Of a stretch of 64,000 nt of DNA, positions 59,638 to 64,000 are shown piece after piece. The DNA is taken from the NCBI RefSeq assembly GCF_002019795.1, contig NZ_KV917381.1, positions 1,423,210-1,487,209 on the forward strand, written 5' to 3'. Made by a program: the position numbers and the translations under genes. Origin of the DNA: Bacillus alkalicellulosilyticus. Lineage in GTDB: Bacteria > Bacillota > Bacilli > Bacillales > Bacillaceae_F. The notes below the pieces were generated by a model. The model saw nothing but the letters and a program-made list of their open reading frames with translations. It ran no database searches and was not told the DNA's origin. Numbering within the stretch: the stretch's first letter is position 1; each line of letters opens with the position of its first letter.

Positions 59638-60057
59638 ATGAAAATTTATATCACTGTAAAAAGTTTGGCCAAAAGAAAGAATTTCCTCTCCAAACTGGAA
59701 TGGAAATTCAGACAAGCCCCAACAACACTTCGGGAACTAATTAGTGAAATTGTAAAAGAAAATAGGAAGCAATATGAGGAAAAGCGTAGTCAAGAATTTT
59801 TCTTACAATACCTTACTGCAGAGGAAATCCAACAACAAGGCGATGTTGGAAAAGTAAGCTTTGGCGAACGATATAATGAAGAACAAACAATACCAGAAAA
59901 AGCAGTGGAAACAGCTATACAAGCTTTTGAAGATGGGCTTTTTAAAGTGTTTATCAATGAAGAGGAAGTCGCAGACATCAATAGTCAAGTTACACTTCAT
60001 GAAGGCGATGAAGTTGTATTCATTAAACTTACAATGCTAGCAGGTAGAATGTGGTAA
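59638..60057 (+). CDS. ThiS/MoaD-like beta-grasp protein ending AGRMW
   Basis: 139 residues from ATG 59638, after GAAGGAGAAGG. The N-terminal MKIYITVKSLAKRKNFLSKL and TLRELISEIVKENRKQ form the first beta-grasp half. After a helical insert, FKVFINEEEVADINSQVTLH and EGDEVVFIKLTMLAGRMW form the second. The GDEV-F-L-AG ending is like MoaD/ThiS but replaces Gly-Gly by Gly-Arg-Met-Trp, so it may be a ubiquitin-like partner rather than a sulfur carrier. Operonic with the giant gene, 12 bases away. Confidence 0.7.
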   Translation: MKIYITVKSLAKRKNFLSKLEWKFRQAPTTLRELISEIVKENRKQYEEKRSQEFFLQYLTAEEIQQQGDVGKVSFGERYNEEQTIPEKAVETAIQAFEDGLFKVFINEEEVADINSQVTLHEGDEVVFIKLTMLAGRMW

Positions 60058-60069
60058 GGGGGATTGTAT

Positions 60070-63000
60070 ATGGGACTTGAAGTAAATAAACCGTTTATAG
60101 AGGAATTAGAACAAACACTCTCAAGCCTATCCAAAACAGAAAGAGTAGTCGGAAATGTAATTTTAAAAATAGTAAAGTCCGATCGTTATGAACAATATAG
60201 ACATACTGAACGACTAAAAAAAGTAGTAGCATCTGTTGAGACTGATTCACATAAAAAGCTAGGCATTATGGTCGAGTTAACTAGAAAGTTACTTGGGGAA
60301 GAGCAAGCGAAACTTATAGAATACATTATCTCTCATGCTACCGAGTATCCGTATAGTCAAGGATATTTGCGAAGACCGTTTCGAACCAAAAGGATTGATA
60401 GGCATTTTGACAAGATTTTTGATAAATGGACGTCGCTTTTATGTTTATCAGCGTATCAATATTCGGTCAAGCAACTACTAACGCTTAATGATTATGATTA
60501 TATGTTTGAGGTCACAAGTGATATCATAGCTTTTCAACTCGACCACGATAACAAAGAAGTGGTTGATACGATCAAAGAGATGATTTATGGTGACAATAAT
60601 ACCGCCCTCTTAACAAGAGACTGTATCAAAGCCATTTTTACAAGTCACCGGGCAGATGTACAACAGATGTTAGTTGATTTACTTGTCGCTGCAAGACTTC
60701 AAGAAGGGCTAAGACAGAGCATTGTAGAAACGATGGATGAAAGTGCGCTTGAGGGTTTTGTAAGTGTCCTAAAAGTAATCATCGACCATAACTTTAGTCG
60801 CTATAGTTCGATTGTTCGAGCTTTTGATGTGTGGACAGGTCTAGGCTTTGAAGCTGCAAATACACGAGTCGTGAATCAATGTATTCACTATGCGTATGAA
60901 TGTTTAGTAAATGAGGAAACGAGAAAACAATGGAGTCAAAGTGAGGATGCGAACAAGCTTTATATGAGTTTGTGGGCTACCGCTGTTATTGAGGAAGAAC
61001 AATTGCCACCATTGATTTATGACATCATGGGGAACGGTAGAACGTACCAGAAAATCGTTGCTTTGTATATGCTTACACAAAGTCAGGATGACATGCTGAA
61101 ATATAAAATCGCTTCTAGCTATTTAAATGAAACCGACCAAGAACTTCTAACGTTAGTTATAAACAACTATAGTTACGGGTCTTTTTATTCATGGAATTAT
61201 AATGCAAGAACGGGACAATCTACTTCGAAACTAGAGATAGACCGTATCGAAGAGTTAGAGGATAAAACTGAAAGATTACGGCAGTATGCACTGCTAACAG
61301 AACACTTAAAGAATGCACCACAAAAAGAAGTAACTTTCTCTTCAAAAGTTTTTGATTGGGTTGTGTATTCCTATTCTTCGGAACTAATCGTTCAAAAAAT
61401 ATTTTATTTAATTGGCTACGATATGGACCCAACTCTTATTGCCGATGTAATTAAGGCTAAAGAAAAACTAAATTCTGAAAGCAGAGGTCAACTCATCGAC
61501 CTATTCATAACAGATGACGCAAACCCAATTCAACGAGAGTTTATTTTTGCTTCCTTGTCTGATAAAAGTCTTAGCAACCGTGAGAAAGCATTAACTAAAT
61601 TATTGAACATGAAGTTGGCGCCTAATGAGATAGGTAAAGTTGAGGCCATCTTAAAATTAAAATCAGGAAACCTTCGTCAAGGTGCGATTAAGCTTTTATT
61701 AAAACTAGATGAGGCTAATCTTGAAAAAACGATTGACCATTTATTACAAAGTAAAACAGAAGGACAGCGGCTTGGGGCCTTAGAACTTCTTACTGAAGTA
61801 AAAGAAGCTGGTACATCAAACATTCGTCTTGAAGAAAAATGGAAAGTGATTTCAAACCCAACACAAAAAGAACAAGTGCTGATTGAGAAGTTAACAAGAT
61901 CAGATGAGGCTAGTTCAACAAGTGGGTTAGGTTTATATGTTCCAACCAAAGAACATCAACATCGCATAACTAAAAGCGATGAAGAAAAAGACTTTAAAGT
62001 GTTATTTTCCTTCTCACCTGAACGAATTAAATATTTATTACAGGGACTTTCAAACCTCATTCATAAAAATAGAGAATACCAATATGAAGTAGAATATTTT
62101 GATGGATACAAACAAACGTACCTTGTTGGAAATCATTTAACGATGTTCCATTACGATAATGAAGATACGGACCGGGCAAACATGGAATTTCTACCGTTGT
62201 CTGACGTCTGGACGAACTATTTTATTAATGAGAAGTCAACAGAAAAGGATCTCATTGATATTGCTCTTTGTTATCAATTAGACAAGGTATACCGTTACTA
62301 TCACAACAAGCTTAATTACTGGGAAGCGCATCAAATAAAAAAGGCGAACGACGACCGAAAAAAGTTTCTTGTGGGGATTTTCCCATTTGAGCAACTGCAA
62401 CAATTTTTTCAGTTTGTAGAAGAGTTGGATTATCACCAACAGGTCGAGACAATCGTGATGACAGCCTTTCGAGATTTACCAAAAAAAGTTGTCTTTGACT
62501 TTGCTTATGGCCGGTTACAAACTATGGTATTTGCGCTTCCGGAGGAACGGCGGGAAAAAGAGAGCTTCTTATATCAATTTTTAGTGGAGCCGTGGGTAGA
62601 GTGGACGATGATGAATGTTCATAGTGATGAATCATTCAAAGCCTATTTCACTCAAGCGTACTGGTTATATCATCTTACATCCTATACACAATATGGACCT
62701 TCAACCGAAGAGGCGTACAGAGCTTATTCGTTAAAACTCATCGATGAAAATGAACTAGTAAAAGAGTTGGTGTCTAGGGAAAATAGCGATAGCCATATTC
62801 GTGACATGACAAGTCCAAGGGTTGAATTCATAAAAAAACATCCTAGTTTTAAGCCTTTATTGGATAAAATCATCCCTACTATCGTAGAAATTGAAATTGC
62901 TCGTGGAGACCTTCCAACAGCCGTGACGAAGTTGGCAACGGAAATTGAGTTTTATGAGGGAATGAATTACTTTATAGATATTCTCGCAAGTCTAGATAAA

Positions 63001-64000
63001 GAAACGTTTGTCCGAGGCTATATTTATAGTTATGGGGACAACATTACGAAAAAAGAAACGCTCAGTCACTTATTAAAGGTATGTCACCCGAAAGATGAAG
63101 ATACCGCAGAACAGTTACAGGTTCTAATTCGTGAAAAGAACATCTCTGAAAAAAGAGTACTTGAAGCCGCAATGTACGCTCCACAATGGCTTGATCTTGT
63201 AGCTAACACGTTACAATGGGAGGGGCTTCGAAAGGCGGCTTGGTATTTTCATGCACATATAAATGAGCATTTCTCTGCAGAAAAAGAAACGATTGTTGCC
63301 CACTATTCGCCAATTTCACCAGAACAATTTAATGATGGTGCTTTTGATATTCAGTGGTTTAAAGAAGCGTACAATCAAATCGGGGAAGAGAGATTTACGA
63401 TCCTTTATGATTGTGCTAAATACATTTCAGGTGGTGCAAATCATCGCCGTGCCCAATTGTTTGCCGATGCGACCTTAGGTAAGATAACGACACAAGATAT
63501 GAAAGAGTCTGTACACACGAAACGAAACAAAGACCATCTCCTTTGCTATAGTTTGATACCGATTAATGAATCGAACCCGAAGGATGTTCTTGAGCGATAT
63601 GAGTTTATCCAGCAGTTTTTAAAAGAAAGTAAGAAGTTTGGTTCACAGCGTCGGGCAAGTGAAGCCAAGGTGGTTGACATCGCCTTAGATAATTTAGCAA
63701 GAAATGCAGGCTATAGTGATGTTACTCGGTTACGTTGGGATATGGAAGCTCAGAAAATGAATGAAATTATGCCTTATTTTGAGCCAAAGGAAATTGATGA
63801 CTTGACTGTTCACCTTTCCATTGCTGAAAACGGAAAAAGTGAGATTATCGTCTATAAAAACAAGAAGCAGTTGAAATCAATACCAGCCAAGTATAAAAAG
63901 CATGATTATCTTCTTGCATTAAAAGAAGTGAATCAAAGCTTAAAAGAACAGTTTGCTAGAGCGCGTGTTGAGTTTGAACGTTCAATGGAAACAGAAAGTG
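60070..64000 (+). CDS. Giant DUF5724/DUF4132-type protein, 3' end outside window
   Basis: 1,310 codons open from ATG 60070 (after AAGGGGGGA) with no stop before the edge. Almost wholly helical, with HEAT-like repeats. Segment GGANHRRAQLFADATLGKIT and the later VTRLRWDMEAQKMNEIMPYF resemble the DUF5724-DUF4132 junction. VHLSIAENGKSEIIVYKNKK, then LKSIPAKYKK, begin the DUF4132/MolR-like part. No enzyme motif, signal or membrane helix seen. Related proteins occur in MoxR/vWA-type loci, so an ATPase and further genes may follow beyond the window. Confidence 0.75.
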   Translation, partial: MGLEVNKPFIEELEQTLSSLSKTERVVGNVILKIVKSDRYEQYRHTERLKKVVASVETDSHKKLGIMVELTRKLLGEEQAKLIEYIISHATEYPYSQGYLRRPFRTKRIDRHFDKIFDKWTSLLCLSAYQYSVKQLLTLNDYDYMFEVTSDIIAFQLDHDNKEVVDTIKEMIYGDNNTALLTRDCIKAIFTSHRADVQQMLVDLLVAARLQEGLRQSIVETMDESALEGFVSVLKVIIDHNFSRYSSIVRAFDVWTGLGFEAANTRVVNQCIHYAYECLVNEETRKQWSQSEDANKLYMSLWATAVIEEEQLPPLIYDIMGNGRTYQKIVALYMLTQSQDDMLKYKIASSYLNETDQELLTLVINNYSYGSFYSWNYNARTGQSTSKLEIDRIEELEDKTERLRQYALLTEHLKNAPQKEVTFSSKVFDWVVYSYSSELIVQKIFYLIGYDMDPTLIADVIKAKEKLNSESRGQLIDLFITDDANPIQREFIFASLSDKSLSNREKALTKLLNMKLAPNEIGKVEAILKLKSGNLRQGAIKLLLKLDEANLEKTIDHLLQSKTEGQRLGALELLTEVKEAGTSNIRLEEKWKVISNPTQKEQVLIEKLTRSDEASSTSGLGLYVPTKEHQHRITKSDEEKDFKVLFSFSPERIKYLLQGLSNLIHKNREYQYEVEYFDGYKQTYLVGNHLTMFHYDNEDTDRANMEFLPLSDVWTNYFINEKSTEKDLIDIALCYQLDKVYRYYHNKLNYWEAHQIKKANDDRKKFLVGIFPFEQLQQFFQFVEELDYHQQVETIVMTAFRDLPKKVVFDFAYGRLQTMVFALPEERREKESFLYQFLVEPWVEWTMMNVHSDESFKAYFTQAYWLYHLTSYTQYGPSTEEAYRAYSLKLIDENELVKELVSRENSDSHIRDMTSPRVEFIKKHPSFKPLLDKIIPTIVEIEIARGDLPTAVTKLATEIEFYEGMNYFIDILASLDKETFVRGYIYSYGDNITKKETLSHLLKVCHPKDEDTAEQLQVLIREKNISEKRVLEAAMYAPQWLDLVANTLQWEGLRKAAWYFHAHINEHFSAEKETIVAHYSPISPEQFNDGAFDIQWFKEAYNQIGEERFTILYDCAKYISGGANHRRAQLFADATLGKITTQDMKESVHTKRNKDHLLCYSLIPINESNPKDVLERYEFIQQFLKESKKFGSQRRASEAKVVDIALDNLARNAGYSDVTRLRWDMEAQKMNEIMPYFEPKEIDDLTVHLSIAENGKSEIIVYKNKKQLKSIPAKYKKHDYLLALKEVNQSLKEQFARARVEFERSMETES

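Noticed and set aside
59638-60057. Calling the beta-grasp gene ThiS or MoaD
   Set aside because: It is twice their size with an insert and ends GRMW instead of Gly-Gly; a true thiS is in the thiamine operon.
1-64000. CRISPR array, insertion sequence or prophage
   Set aside because: No regularly spaced identical repeats with unique spacers, no transposase or integrase frames, and no phage structural genes were seen. The repeats found are dispersed hairpins.

Overview
The window is a low-GC Bacillaceae chromosome segment, probably from an endospore former: it carries a GerA/SpoVAF-type germination protein, a sporulation-kinase-like sensor and strong GGAGG ribosome binding sites. Gene order from the left edge to about 49.6 kb follows the Bacillus subtilis yqfR-yqgV neighbourhood (cshB, nfo, yqfT, zur, yqfW, yqfX, ispG, yqfZ, yqgB-like, sodA, yqgE, pbpA, yqzC/yqzD-like, yqgM, rpmG, yqgN, yqgO, gluP, yqgQ, glcK, yqgU, yqgV). 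Extra genes are spliced into this backbone. The species cannot be named from the sequence alone.

Left part (0-12 kb): DNA repair (nfo), a PAS sensor kinase, a manganese-type ABC pair behind a textbook promoter and a palindromic operator, the polyphosphate pair ppk/ppx, and a zinc operon znuC-znuB-znuB2-zur with a Zur-like box. Neither metal transporter has a solute-binding protein beside it. Middle (12-44 kb): isoprenoid (ispG) and undecaprenyl (uppP) genes, a PhoU-fused Na/Pi transporter behind Pho-box-like repeats, a five-tRNA cluster, sodA, a probable 6S RNA in front of the PBP2 gene pbpA, a glycosyltransferase, a Cys-poor L33, a ThiF/MoeB enzyme, the rhomboid protease gluP, a lone GerA-type protein, glucokinase and aspartase. 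At 44-47.7 kb a TPP riboswitch controls thiE-thiS-thiG-thiO-thiD. This operon lacks thiF, which the gene at 31.3 kb may supply. Just downstream, a DUF1385 membrane domain is joined in frame to a UPF0045 thiamine-binding domain.

Right part (49.7-64 kb) is accessory. It holds a cassette of small membrane proteins with an XRE regulator, NUDIX and methyltransferase genes, and two ECF sigma/anti-sigma modules (DUF3600 and DUF4179 partners). These sit around a decayed gene, a DUF2975/YozG-type pair and a DUF1540 gene. After a lone tRNA-Gln comes a two-gene locus that runs off the window: a ThiS/MoaD-like beta-grasp protein ending in AGRMW, and a giant (more than 1,310 residues) DUF5724/DUF4132-type protein. 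This is the best candidate for a poorly described system.

Three families of dispersed non-coding repeats thread through the intergenic spaces: (A) a direct repeat-hairpin-direct repeat-terminator composite abutting the stop codons of minus-strand genes, with a middle stem that changes sequence but keeps pairing; (B) GACAAAAGG-type terminators, sometimes with a second CCCGTTGTGA hairpin; (C) a roughly 178-bp nested inverted repeat built around GGACACA/TGTCC.
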